Positions 1-6,223 of a stretch of 8,641 bases of DNA are shown piece by piece. A model generated the notes under the pieces. It was not told where the DNA came from. It searched no databases and worked only from the letters and a program-made list of their open reading frames with translations. Numbering within the stretch: position 1 is the first letter of the stretch; every line of letters starts with the position of its first letter. The stretch is from positions 1 to 8,641 of the forward strand of contig SYBY01000310.1 of NCBI GenBank assembly GCA_005788585.1, read 5' to 3'. Both the position numbers and the translations under genes were made by a program. Source of the DNA: Actinomycetota bacterium. Lineage in GTDB: Bacteria; Actinomycetota; Thermoleophilia; Solirubrobacterales; Solirubrobacteraceae.

Positions 1-59
1 GCGGCGGCGAGCGATGCACCAGCGACGGCGGCGATACGAAGACGGCGGTTGGTGGACAC
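1..59 (-). CDS. Exported protein of unknown function, N-terminal fragment only
   Basis: Read on the minus strand, a GTG at 59-57 opens a frame that stays open to the window edge and gives about 19 residues beginning V/M-STNRRLRIAAVAGASLAA. This is the n-region (Arg-rich) and the start of the hydrophobic, Ala-rich h-region of a Sec-type signal peptide, so the product is probably exported or a lipoprotein. The start is supported by AGGAG at 70-66, six bases before the GTG. The mature protein lies outside the window, so no function can be given. The gene lies downstream of the SDR gene on the same strand, 215 bases away with a probable terminator between them, so it is most likely transcribed separately. 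Confidence is good that this is a real gene start and nil for function. Confidence 0.72.
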   Translation of the reverse strand, partial: MSTNRRLRIAAVAGASLAA

Positions 60-65
60 GGCGGA

Positions 66-70
66 CTCCT
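66..70 (-). promoter_or_regulatory. Ribosome binding site of the exported-protein gene
   Basis: AGGAG on the minus strand with a six-base spacer to the GTG at 59-57. It decides the start of a gene for which only the signal-peptide codons are visible. Confidence 0.65.
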
Positions 71-89
71 GGAAGGTCGGGGGTGGACG

Positions 90-131
90 CCCCACCGGCC
101 GGCGCGCCGGGGGGAGCGCGCCGGGGTGGGG
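90..131. repeat. Very stable GC-rich hairpin in the leader of the exported-protein gene
   Basis: An imperfect inverted repeat. The outer arm at 90-96 (CCCCACC) pairs with 125-131 (GGTGGGG). After a two-base bulge (97-98), 99-107 pairs with 116-124, leaving an eight-base loop. That makes 16 GC-dominated pairs with a single bulge. On the minus strand it lies about 30 bases before the GTG of the exported-protein gene, so it would fall in that gene's leader or promoter. No T-run follows on either strand, so a classical intrinsic terminator is not shown. A role as transcription barrier, leader structure or regulator site is open. Confidence 0.5.
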
Positions 132-177
132 TGTGATCGACATGGTGGCCCGCCCCGGCGCCGCGGACTGTCAGCTT

Positions 178-267
178 CGCGACACTGCGGGTGTCAGGTC
201 AACCGCAGAGGCCGCCGCGAGTTACGCCGGTGTCGCGTTGACGGCGGTGACGGCCGGAAACGCGACA
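178..267. repeat. Three-copy CGCGACA / TGTCGCG inverted-repeat cluster
   Basis: CGCGACAC lies at 178-185, its exact complement GTGTCGCG at 230-237, and CGCGACAG at 261-268. The middle copy can pair with either flank (8 bp with the left one; 9 bp, TGTCGCGTT/AACGCGACA, with the right one), but not both at once. A further small dyad, GACAC-5-GTGTC, overlaps the left copy at 181-195. The cluster fills the gap between the SDR stop and the downstream exported-protein gene. It could be a terminator with an alternative fold, or a set of regulator half-sites. The repeats are read directly; the role is inference. Confidence 0.45.
231..267 (-). terminator. Probable terminator of the SDR gene
   Basis: A perfect nine-base inverted repeat, TGTCGCGTT at 231-239 and AACGCGACA at 259-267. 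The 19-base loop can itself pair CGGC 242-245 with GCCG 253-256. It begins eight bases past the SDR stop codon (275-277) on the minus strand. No T-tract follows, which is common for terminators in very GC-rich actinobacteria, so the call rests on position and stem quality. Confidence 0.45.
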
Positions 268-274
268 GGGGCGT

Positions 275-1057
275 TCAGGCGCAGCCCACCATCCCGCCGT
301 CGACCGGGATCACCGCGCCCGTCAGGTACGCGCCTGCCCGCGAGGCGAGGAACAGCGTGGTGCCGACGATGTCGTCCTCGCTGCCGATCCGGCCGAGCGG
401 CACCGTGGACGCGACGGCGGCGCGGCCCTCCTCGTTGTCGAGCATGAACGCCGTCATCTTCGACTCGAACGGGCCCGGGGCGATCGCGTTGACCGTGATG
501 TGCTCGCTCGCCAGCCGCTTGGCGAGGTGCCGGGTGAGCATGTGCACCGCGGCCTTGCTCGCGCTGTAGCTGTAGTTCTCGGTCATCGGGACCCGCAGGC
601 CGTCGACCGAGCCGATGTTCAGCACGCGCGCGGGGTTGTCGGCCGATGCCGCCGCCCGCAGCGGGCCGAGCAGGTCCTGCGTGAGGTTGAACATGCCGCG
701 GACGTTGGCGTCCATCACGCGGTCCCACGCGGCGTCCGGGAAGTCACCCAGCGGCGCGCCCCACGTGGCGCCCGCGTTGTTGACGAGCAGGTGCAGCGCG
801 GGGACGCGCTCGGCGACGGCCGCCGCGAGTGCCGCGGCGCCGTCGGCCGTCGACACGTCGGCGGGGATCGCGCTCGCCTTGCCGTGCTGCGACAGCTCGG
901 CGACGGCGGCCTCGCACGCGTCGGCCTTGCGCGAGGAGATGATGACCTCGGCCCCAGCCTGGACCAGGCCGCGGGCGATCATCAGGCCGACGCCGCGCGA
1001 CCCACCGGTCACCAGCGCCGTGCGGCCTCGGACGGAGAAGAGCTCGGGAAGGGACAT
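275..1057 (-). CDS. RhlG-like short-chain dehydrogenase/reductase (SDR)
   Basis: This 260-residue classical SDR probably reduces a keto group (or oxidises a hydroxyl) with NAD(P)(H) in the cytoplasm. Visible motifs are the Rossmann dinucleotide site TGGSRGVG (17-24), an Arg at 43 at the end of beta-2 that suggests NADP(H), NNAG (93-96), Asn118, and the catalytic Ser150, Tyr164 and Lys168 in YSASK. PG follows at 194-195 and the C-terminal PVDGG at 251-255. Length, the 14-residue Ser-Tyr spacing, the NNAG-(S/T)WGA stretch and the NPARVLNIGSV segment recall Pseudomonas RhlG, a beta-ketoacyl reductase linked to rhamnolipid synthesis, and also gluconate 5-dehydrogenase-type SDRs. The true substrate cannot be read from sequence. 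The ATG at 1057-1055 fits the usual SDR N-terminus, with a modest AGGG upstream; the frame stays open further upstream only because of GC content. The gene is divergent from the large dehydrogenase gene and appears monocistronic. Confidence 0.93.
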   Translation of the reverse strand: MSLPELFSVRGRTALVTGGSRGVGLMIARGLVQAGAEVIISSRKADACEAAVAELSQHGKASAIPADVSTADGAAALAAAVAERVPALHLLVNNAGATWGAPLGDFPDAAWDRVMDANVRGMFNLTQDLLGPLRAAASADNPARVLNIGSVDGLRVPMTENYSYSASKAAVHMLTRHLAKRLASEHITVNAIAPGPFESKMTAFMLDNEEGRAAVASTVPLGRIGSEDDIVGTTLFLASRAGAYLTGAVIPVDGGMVGCA

Positions 1058-1154
1058 GGGCGCGACCCTACCCAACGGTCGGAAGCCCCGCTCGTGGCGC
1101 ACACGCGATGCACGATTCCCAACATAGTCAGCCTCTACGGAGGATTTCCGGCGG
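1058..1154. promoter_or_regulatory. Divergent intergenic region with likely back-to-back promoters
   Basis: These 97 bases separate two genes transcribed away from each other, so both promoters should lie here. The only A/T-richer patch is at about 1117-1130. It reads TATGTT on the minus strand (1126-1121), a fair -10 for the SDR gene, and CATAGT on the plus strand (1123-1128), a weak -10 for the dehydrogenase gene. No convincing -35 was seen for either. The assignment rests on gene arrangement more than on motif quality. Confidence 0.35.
1139..1144 (+). promoter_or_regulatory. Ribosome binding site of the large dehydrogenase gene
   Basis: GGAGGA, a strong Shine-Dalgarno match, ends ten bases before the GTG at 1155. 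This favours 1155 over the next in-frame GTG at 1182, which has no comparable site before it. Either start leaves the signal peptide core intact. Confidence 0.6.
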
Positions 1155-4100
1155 GTGCGGTATACCTGCTTCCGGGGTCTTGTGCCGCTTCCTCTGCGCT
1201 CACTTTTTCTGACTGTCTGGATGCTCGTCGCTCTGGTGACGGCACCCGGCGTCGGCCATGCCGCGACGCTGCCCTCCGGGTTCTCCGAGCGGGCCCTCGT
1301 CGGCGGGTTGAGCATGCCCACCGCCGCGGCGTGGACGCCGGACGGCCGGATGCTCGTCGCCGAGAAGGAGGGCGTCGTCAAGCTCGTCGAGCCCGGGGAG
1401 ACGACGGCGCGCGAGATCCTCGACCTGCGCTCGATCGTCCACAGCTACTGGGACCGCGGCCTGCTGGGGCTCGCCGTCGACGGCCAGTTCGCGACGAACC
1501 CGTACGTCTACCTGCTGTTCACGTACGAGCTGCAGCCGGGGAACCCCGACCGCTTCGGCGAGATGGTGTCCCAGCTGCGCCGCTACCGCCTGACCCCCAC
1601 GGGGGAGCTCACCGAGCCGCGGGTGCTGCTGGGCTCGTACGTCGCCGGCCTCTGCCCCGCGCCGTCGAACGTCGTGGACTGCATCCCGTCGGAGGGGGAC
1701 TCGCACTCGATCGGCAGCGTGCGCTCCGCGCCCGACGGCACCCTGTACGTCGGCTCCGGCGACGGCGCGAGCTATTCGCTCGTCGACCCGCTGGCGCTGC
1801 GCACGTACGACGAGCAGAGCCTCGCCGGCAAGATCGTGCGCATCGACCGCGAAGGGCGCGGCCTGCCGGGGCACACGTTCTGCCCGGCCGAGACCGACCT
1901 GGCGAAGGTCTGCACGAAGCTCCACGGCAAGGGCTTCCGCAATCCGTTCCGCTTCGAGCTGCTCCCGGGCGACGGCGGCCTGGTGGTCGGTGACGTCGGC
2001 TGGGGCGAGCGCGAGGAGGTCGACATCATCCGCACCGCGGGCGGCAACTACGGCTGGCCGTGCTACGAGGGCTCCGGGCGCACCAGCGGCTACGCGGCGC
2101 TGGCGGCCTGCTCGGCGGAGTACGCGAAGGAGGGAACGTCGCTCGCCGCGCGCGGCCCGGCCTGGTCGTACACCCGCGAGGGTCAGGAGGGCGCGGTCAT
2201 CGGCGGCCCGATGCTGACGGGCACCCGGTATCCCGACGGCTACGCGGGGGACGTCTTCGTCGCCGACTACGCGCAGCGATGGGTCAAGCGGCTGGAGCTC
2301 GACGAGTCCGATCGCGTCACCTCGGTCACGACCTTCGCGACGGACTGGTCGGGCGTGCAGCTCCTGCAGACGCCCGCGGGCGAGCTGGCGTACGTGTCGT
2401 TTGGGACCGGCGAGCCGGGGACCGGGTCGGTGCGGGCGATCTCCTACGGCGAGGGCAACCGCAGGCCGACGGCCGTCGCCACCGCGACCCCCGCAAGCGG
2501 CGGCGCCCCGCTGACCGTGCGCTTCGGCTCGTCGGGGTCGACCGATCCCGACGGGGACGCCCTGACGTACCGGTGGACCTTCGGCGACGGCAGCCCGGCG
2601 ACGGCGCAGGCGGCGCCCGAGCACGTGTACGCGACGCCCGGGACGTACTCCGCGACGCTGACCGTCGACGACGGCCGTGGCGAGACCGCGACCGACACCG
2701 TGACGATCACGGTCGGCAACGACCCGCCGGTTCCCCGCATCACGGCGCCGGGGGACGGCGCGACGTTCCGCGGCGGCGAGATCATCGATCTCGCCGGGGC
2801 CGCAACGGATCCTGAGGCCGGTGACCTGCCCGACGAGGCGCTCTCGTGGCGGGTCACGCTGCACCACGCCGGGCACACCCACCCGATCGTGCAGGTGGCG
2901 GGTGCCGGGGGTGCGCGCTTCCGCGCGGTGCAGGATCACGACGCTGACAGCTGGTACGAGATCGAGCTGACCGCCACCGACCCCGCGGGCCTGTCCGCCA
3001 AGCGGACGGTCGAGCTGCGTCCGGAGACCTCGGCGCTGCGCATCGAGAGCAGCCCGGCCGGTGCGCCGGTGACGTACGCGGGCCGCGCGCGCACCGCGCC
3101 GTACGCGCAGGATGCGGCCGTCGGCTTCCGCACGTCGGTCTCCGCAGCCGAGCGGTTCGTCCGTGACGGCCGGATCTGGGAGTTCGACCGCTGGTCCGAC
3201 GGCGGCGCGCGCCTGCACGACCTCGCGATCACGGCCGACGACCTCACGCTGACCGCGACCTATCGCGACGCCGGTCCCGCGGTCGGTGCGCTGAAGGCGA
3301 CGGCCGCGAGCACGGCGTTCGGCAACGTCGCGGCGGGGGAGGCGGCGACCCGCACCGTGACCCTGCGCAACACGGGCGCCCGCGAGGTGACGATCACGGG
3401 GTCGACCCCGCCCGGCGGCCAGTTCGCCCTCGACACGCCGCTGGACGCCGGCACCGTCATTCCCCCAGGGGCGGAGGTGTCGCGCTCCGTGCGCTTCACG
3501 GCAACCGAGCTCGGCGAGGTCCAGGGACGCTGGCGGGTGACCGCCGACGACGGCAGCATCGTCTCGGCCGACCTCACGGCCGCCGGGATGATCCCCGGCC
3601 AGGCGGCGACGGGCTGGCGGCGCAACGGCGCGGCCCGATTGGTCGACGGCGCGCTGGAGCTCACGCCGGCGACCGCCAACCAGCGCGGCACCGCGTTCTG
3701 GCCCGCGCCCGTCGACGCGCGACGCCTGGACGTGACCTTCGACGCGCTGCTCACCGGCGGCACCGGCGCAGACGGCCTGGCGCTCGTCCTCGCCGACCCC
3801 GCGCGGGGGGCGACGCCCGCCGCACTGGGCGCCACGGGCGCGGGCCTCGGCTTCTCGAGCATCCCGGGCTGGGCGGCGGCGCTCGTGACCTGGAAGAACA
3901 ACGGGGTCGCCGCGCCGTTCGCGGGCGTCAGCGACGGCCCCACCCCCGGCAAGCCCGGCCTCCCGCGGTGGGTGGCGACGACGCGCGACGTGCCGCCGCT
4001 GCGCACGGCCACGCCGAGCCGGGTCCGCGTCCGGATCGTCGACGGCGAGCTGCGCCTGTCGGTCAACGGCGTCCAGCGGCTGGTCACCCCGGTGGCGCTG

Positions 4101-6164
4101 CCCGATCGCGTGCTCGTCGGCTTCTCCGGGTCCACGGGCGGCTCGACCGACCGCCACGTCGTCTCCAACGCGAGCATCGGCGGCGCCCCGGGCCCGGCCC
4201 TGCCGCCGCCCGACGGAGCAGGCGGAGGCGACCCGGACCCCGAGCCGCCGGTGCTGCGCGTGACCAGCACGGTCGTCGCACCGCCCGGTTCGCCGGAGGA
4301 GTCGACGTCGATCCGGGTCGCCGGCTCGTGCCCCGGAACGCTCGCGCCGGCGACGCTGACCGCGGGGAACTCGGCGACGCCTGCGCTCGGCGGCGCCGCC
4401 GCGGGCGCGACGTGTGCGCTGGCGCAGGATGCGATCGGCGGCGACGGCTGGTCGACGACCGTGGCGGTCAACGACGGCGCGCCCGTCGTGCTGACGGTCG
4501 AGGGCGGGGTGGTGCGCGTCCCCGCGTTCGCGCTCCGGGCGGGCGTCAACACCGTCGTGCTGACGAACCGGTACCAGCCGCCGGCGCCCGCGCCCGAGGT
4601 GCCGGACCCGGCCGAGGGGGGCTGGCAGGTGAACGGCTCGGCGTCGGTCGCCGGGTCGGCGCTGCAGCTCACCCCGGCGTCGGCCGACGTGAAGGGCAGC
4701 GCGTTCTGGCCGCAGACGGTCCAGGCCGAGGGCCTCACGGTGGCGTTCGACGCCACCGTCGAGGGCGGCACGGGCGCGGATGGCCTGGCGCTCGTCCTGG
4801 GCGACCCGTCCCGGGGTGCGACGCCCGCGTCCCTGGGCGGCGGGGGCGGGAGCCTCGGCTTCGGGGGCACGCCCGGGTGGGCCGTCGCGCTCGGCAGCTA
4901 CCCCAACGGCACCCAGGCCACCGGCAACTTCGTCGGCCTGTCCGACGGCGCGCAGGCCGGTGCGTGGCAGACCCTGAGCTGGTTGCAGACGTCGTCGCTC
5001 CTGACGCCGCTGCAGAACACGACCCGCCGGGTGGCGCTGACGGTCACCGCGGGTGTCGTGACCGTCACGCTCGACGGGGTCCCGGTCCTGTCCCGTGCCG
5101 TCGCGCTGCCCGAGCGCGTCCTGCTGGGCTTCAGCGCGGCGACCGGCGGGCTGACCAACCGGCACGCCGTCCGCAACGTCGTGGTCGGGCGCACCGGGGC
5201 TCCGCCTCCGCCTCCGCCGGCCGCCAGCCTCCGCGTGCGCAGCACCATCGTCGCGCCCGCGGGGTCGCCGCAGGCCGGCACCGCCGTCACGGTGACGGGG
5301 TCGTGCCCGAGCGCCTTCACCGCGAGCGTGGCCGCGGGTCAGAGCGCCACGCCGCCGCTCACCGGCGCGGTGCGCGGGTCGAGCTGCAGCGTCGCGCAGG
5401 GCGTGCCCGCCGGGGCGGGGTGGAGCACGACGGTCGCGGTCAACGGCGGGCCGCCGCAGCCGTTGACGGCGGTCGGCGGCGTGTACCCGGTGCCGTCCTT
5501 CTCGCTGCTCGCCGGTGAGAACACCGTCGCGTTCACCTCCACCTTCACGCCGCCTTCGAGCGTGCCCGATCCGGCCGCCGGCGGCTGGCAGCTCAACGGC
5601 TCGGCGTCGATCGCCGGGTCGGCGTTGCAGCTGACCCCGGCGTCCGCGGACGTGAAGGGCAGCGCGTTCTGGCCGCAGTCGCTGCCCAGCGCGGGGCTGG
5701 CCGTCGAGTTCGACGCAACGATCGACGGCGGGACGGGCGCCGACGGGATGGCGCTGGTCCTCGGCGACCCCTCCCGGGGCGCGTCGCCGGCGTCGCTGGG
5801 CGGCGGCGGCGGCAGCCTCGGCTTCGGCGGGATCCCCGGCTGGGGCGTCGCGCTGTCCACCTTCGCGAACGGCACCCAGGCCACCGGCAACTTCGTCGGC
5901 CTGTCCGACGGCGCGCAGGTCGGTGCGTGGCAGACGCTGAGCTGGTTGCAGACGTCGTCGCTGCTGACGCCGCTGCAGAACACGACGCGCCGCGTGCGCG
6001 TCGCCGTCGCGGCAGGGGTCGTGACCGTCACGCTCGACGGCGTGCCGGTGCTCTCGCGCGCGGTGGCGCTCCCCGAGCGGGTCCTGCTCGGCTTCAGTGC
6101 GGGGACCGGCGGGCTCACGAACCGGCACGTCGTCCGTGACGTGCGGGTCACCACGCCCGGCTGA
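1155..6164 (+). CDS. Secreted PQQ-type glucose/sorbosone dehydrogenase with PKD, HYDIN-like and repeated lectin/DUF5979-like modules
   Basis: This is a 1669-residue exported protein. A signal peptide (1-36, probable cleavage GHA|A) precedes a six-bladed glucose/sorbosone dehydrogenase domain (about 40-433), which would oxidise a sugar using PQQ. Family marks are RGLLGLAVD, GDSHSIG with the likely catalytic His184, GDG in the following blade, LAGKIVRID, RNPFR (262-266) and GGNYGWP with Asn298-Pro302. Six Cys fall in three close pairs (167/176, 243/253, 303/319), as expected for disulfides outside the cell. Then come a PKD domain (about 435-521, WTFGDG at 474-479), an Ig-like stretch (522-625), a beta segment with a WSDGG motif (626-706), a HYDIN-like domain (712-812) and alternating lectin-like (820-1008, 1156-1344, 1477-1665) and DUF5979-like (1034-1140, 1359-1464) modules. 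No cytochrome domain, LPXTG, SLH or membrane anchor is seen, so the electron acceptor and the attachment mode are unknown. The substrate is not predictable. Domain type is secure; enzymatic activity is inferred. Confidence 0.9.
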   Translation: MRYTCFRGLVPLPLRSLFLTVWMLVALVTAPGVGHAATLPSGFSERALVGGLSMPTAAAWTPDGRMLVAEKEGVVKLVEPGETTAREILDLRSIVHSYWDRGLLGLAVDGQFATNPYVYLLFTYELQPGNPDRFGEMVSQLRRYRLTPTGELTEPRVLLGSYVAGLCPAPSNVVDCIPSEGDSHSIGSVRSAPDGTLYVGSGDGASYSLVDPLALRTYDEQSLAGKIVRIDREGRGLPGHTFCPAETDLAKVCTKLHGKGFRNPFRFELLPGDGGLVVGDVGWGEREEVDIIRTAGGNYGWPCYEGSGRTSGYAALAACSAEYAKEGTSLAARGPAWSYTREGQEGAVIGGPMLTGTRYPDGYAGDVFVADYAQRWVKRLELDESDRVTSVTTFATDWSGVQLLQTPAGELAYVSFGTGEPGTGSVRAISYGEGNRRPTAVATATPASGGAPLTVRFGSSGSTDPDGDALTYRWTFGDGSPATAQAAPEHVYATPGTYSATLTVDDGRGETATDTVTITVGNDPPVPRITAPGDGATFRGGEIIDLAGAATDPEAGDLPDEALSWRVTLHHAGHTHPIVQVAGAGGARFRAVQDHDADSWYEIELTATDPAGLSAKRTVELRPETSALRIESSPAGAPVTYAGRARTAPYAQDAAVGFRTSVSAAERFVRDGRIWEFDRWSDGGARLHDLAITADDLTLTATYRDAGPAVGALKATAASTAFGNVAAGEAATRTVTLRNTGAREVTITGSTPPGGQFALDTPLDAGTVIPPGAEVSRSVRFTATELGEVQGRWRVTADDGSIVSADLTAAGMIPGQAATGWRRNGAARLVDGALELTPATANQRGTAFWPAPVDARRLDVTFDALLTGGTGADGLALVLADPARGATPAALGATGAGLGFSSIPGWAAALVTWKNNGVAAPFAGVSDGPTPGKPGLPRWVATTRDVPPLRTATPSRVRVRIVDGELRLSVNGVQRLVTPVALPDRVLVGFSGSTGGSTDRHVVSNASIGGAPGPALPPPDGAGGGDPDPEPPVLRVTSTVVAPPGSPEESTSIRVAGSCPGTLAPATLTAGNSATPALGGAAAGATCALAQDAIGGDGWSTTVAVNDGAPVVLTVEGGVVRVPAFALRAGVNTVVLTNRYQPPAPAPEVPDPAEGGWQVNGSASVAGSALQLTPASADVKGSAFWPQTVQAEGLTVAFDATVEGGTGADGLALVLGDPSRGATPASLGGGGGSLGFGGTPGWAVALGSYPNGTQATGNFVGLSDGAQAGAWQTLSWLQTSSLLTPLQNTTRRVALTVTAGVVTVTLDGVPVLSRAVALPERVLLGFSAATGGLTNRHAVRNVVVGRTGAPPPPPPAASLRVRSTIVAPAGSPQAGTAVTVTGSCPSAFTASVAAGQSATPPLTGAVRGSSCSVAQGVPAGAGWSTTVAVNGGPPQPLTAVGGVYPVPSFSLLAGENTVAFTSTFTPPSSVPDPAAGGWQLNGSASIAGSALQLTPASADVKGSAFWPQSLPSAGLAVEFDATIDGGTGADGMALVLGDPSRGASPASLGGGGGSLGFGGIPGWGVALSTFANGTQATGNFVGLSDGAQVGAWQTLSWLQTSSLLTPLQNTTRRVRVAVAAGVVTVTLDGVPVLSRAVALPERVLLGFSAGTGGLTNRHVVRDVRVTTPG
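3612..4178 (+). repeat. Lectin-like module 1 (residues 820-1008)
   Basis: This is the first of three modules of equal length (189 residues) with L-type-lectin-like marks: GTGADGLALVL near the start and VGFSGSTGGSTDRHVV at the end, matching the ADG loop and the GF-(S/T)-A-TGG strand of the concanavalin A-like fold. It is clearly the most diverged copy: the WLQTSSLLTPLQNTT stretch of copies 2 and 3 is absent and replaced by an unrelated loop. It is followed by a Pro/Gly/Asp-rich linker. Confidence 0.6.
4254..4574 (+). repeat. DUF5979-like module 1 (residues 1034-1140)
   Basis: A small beta-rich module: VTSTVVAP, then GSCPG, an AGNSATPAL segment, ATCAL and a closing VVLTNRY. Cys1059 and Cys1087 are placed to form one disulfide. 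The pattern resembles DUF5979 domains of actinobacterial surface proteins. It probably serves as a spacer or stalk between lectin-like modules. The family assignment is by eye. Confidence 0.45.
4620..5186 (+). repeat. Lectin-like module 2 (residues 1156-1344)
   Basis: This module aligns with module 3 without gaps at a constant offset of 963 bases (321 codons). It carries GTGADGLALVLGDPSRG, a Gly-rich LGGGGGSLGFGG stretch, and LLGFSAATGGLTNRHAV. Where legume-type lectins have the metal-binding E-F-D of VEFDT, it has A-L-G, so the usual Mn/Ca site seems lost. It is followed by a Pro6 linker (1350-1355) encoded by three perfect TCCGCC hexamers at 5201-5218. Confidence 0.65.
4905..5029 (+). repeat. 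Near-identical 125-base tract, copy A
   Basis: Compared with 5868-5992, only four of 125 bases differ (4957, 4973, 5000 and 5024). Three are silent third-position changes and one changes Ala to Val. This is far closer than the rest of the two modules and points to recent duplication or gene conversion. Confidence 0.85.
5229..5546 (+). repeat. DUF5979-like module 2 (residues 1359-1464)
   Basis: This is the second copy of the small beta module, with the same order of marks (RSTIVAP, GSCPS, AGQSATPPL, SSCSVAQ, NTVAFTSTF) and the same Cys pair, here 1384 and 1411. It is more diverged from its partner than lectin module 3 is from module 2. Confidence 0.45.
5583..6149 (+). repeat. Lectin-like module 3 (residues 1477-1665)
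   Basis: The C-terminal copy is almost a duplicate of module 2, at exactly +963 bases. The protein ends four residues after this module, so the lectin-like fold forms the extreme C-terminus and no sorting signal follows. Confidence 0.65.
5868..5992 (+). repeat. Near-identical 125-base tract, copy B
   Basis: Partner of 4905-5029, in direct orientation and in the same reading frame. Exchange between the two would add or remove exactly 963 bases and leave the frame intact. Confidence 0.85.
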
Positions 6165-6185
6165 TCGGGCGGGCTGGACGTTCGA

Positions 6186-6202
6186 CCCCACCAGGAGTGG
6201 GG
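6186..6202 (+). terminator. Possible terminator of the large dehydrogenase gene
   Basis: CCCCAC at 6186-6191 and GTGGGG at 6197-6202 form a perfect six-base-pair stem with a five-base loop, starting 21 bases after the TGA at 6162-6164. No T-tract follows. The right arm can alternatively pair downstream (GGGATG 6200-6205 with CATCCC 6214-6219), so two folds compete. A terminator is likely from position, but a leader element of the next gene is also possible. Confidence 0.4.
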
Positions 6203-6223
6203 ATGCGTGATCCCATCCCGCCG

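Noticed and set aside
49..569. Plus-strand frames at the left end (starts at 49 and 126)
   Set aside because: They lack a ribosome binding site, run into the antisense of the SDR gene, and have shadow-type composition.
1155..1262. A lipoprotein signal peptide on the dehydrogenase (Cys at residue 5)
   Set aside because: That Cys precedes the hydrophobic core, so it cannot be a lipobox Cys. The cleavage region reads GHA-A without Cys.
1058..1381. A longer N-terminus for the SDR, since its frame stays open upstream to 1381
   Set aside because: The extension would run into the signal peptide of the divergent gene and adds residues with no SDR homology. ATG 1057 gives the standard N-terminus seven to ten residues before the Rossmann strand.
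500..1993. A plus-strand open frame of 497 codons across the SDR gene and the dehydrogenase start
   Set aside because: It overlaps two genes with clear domain motifs in other frames, crosses a divergent promoter gap, and its product is Arg-rich with no recognisable domain.
4620..6149. An insertion sequence or CRISPR-like array as the cause of the long direct repeats
   Set aside because: The repeats stay in one reading frame, encode protein modules with mostly silent differences, and show neither transposase, terminal inverted repeats nor short regularly spaced units.
6130..6164. A C-terminal cell-wall sorting signal or membrane anchor on the dehydrogenase
   Set aside because: The protein ends four residues after the last lectin-like strand, with no LPXTG, hydrophobic stretch or basic tail.
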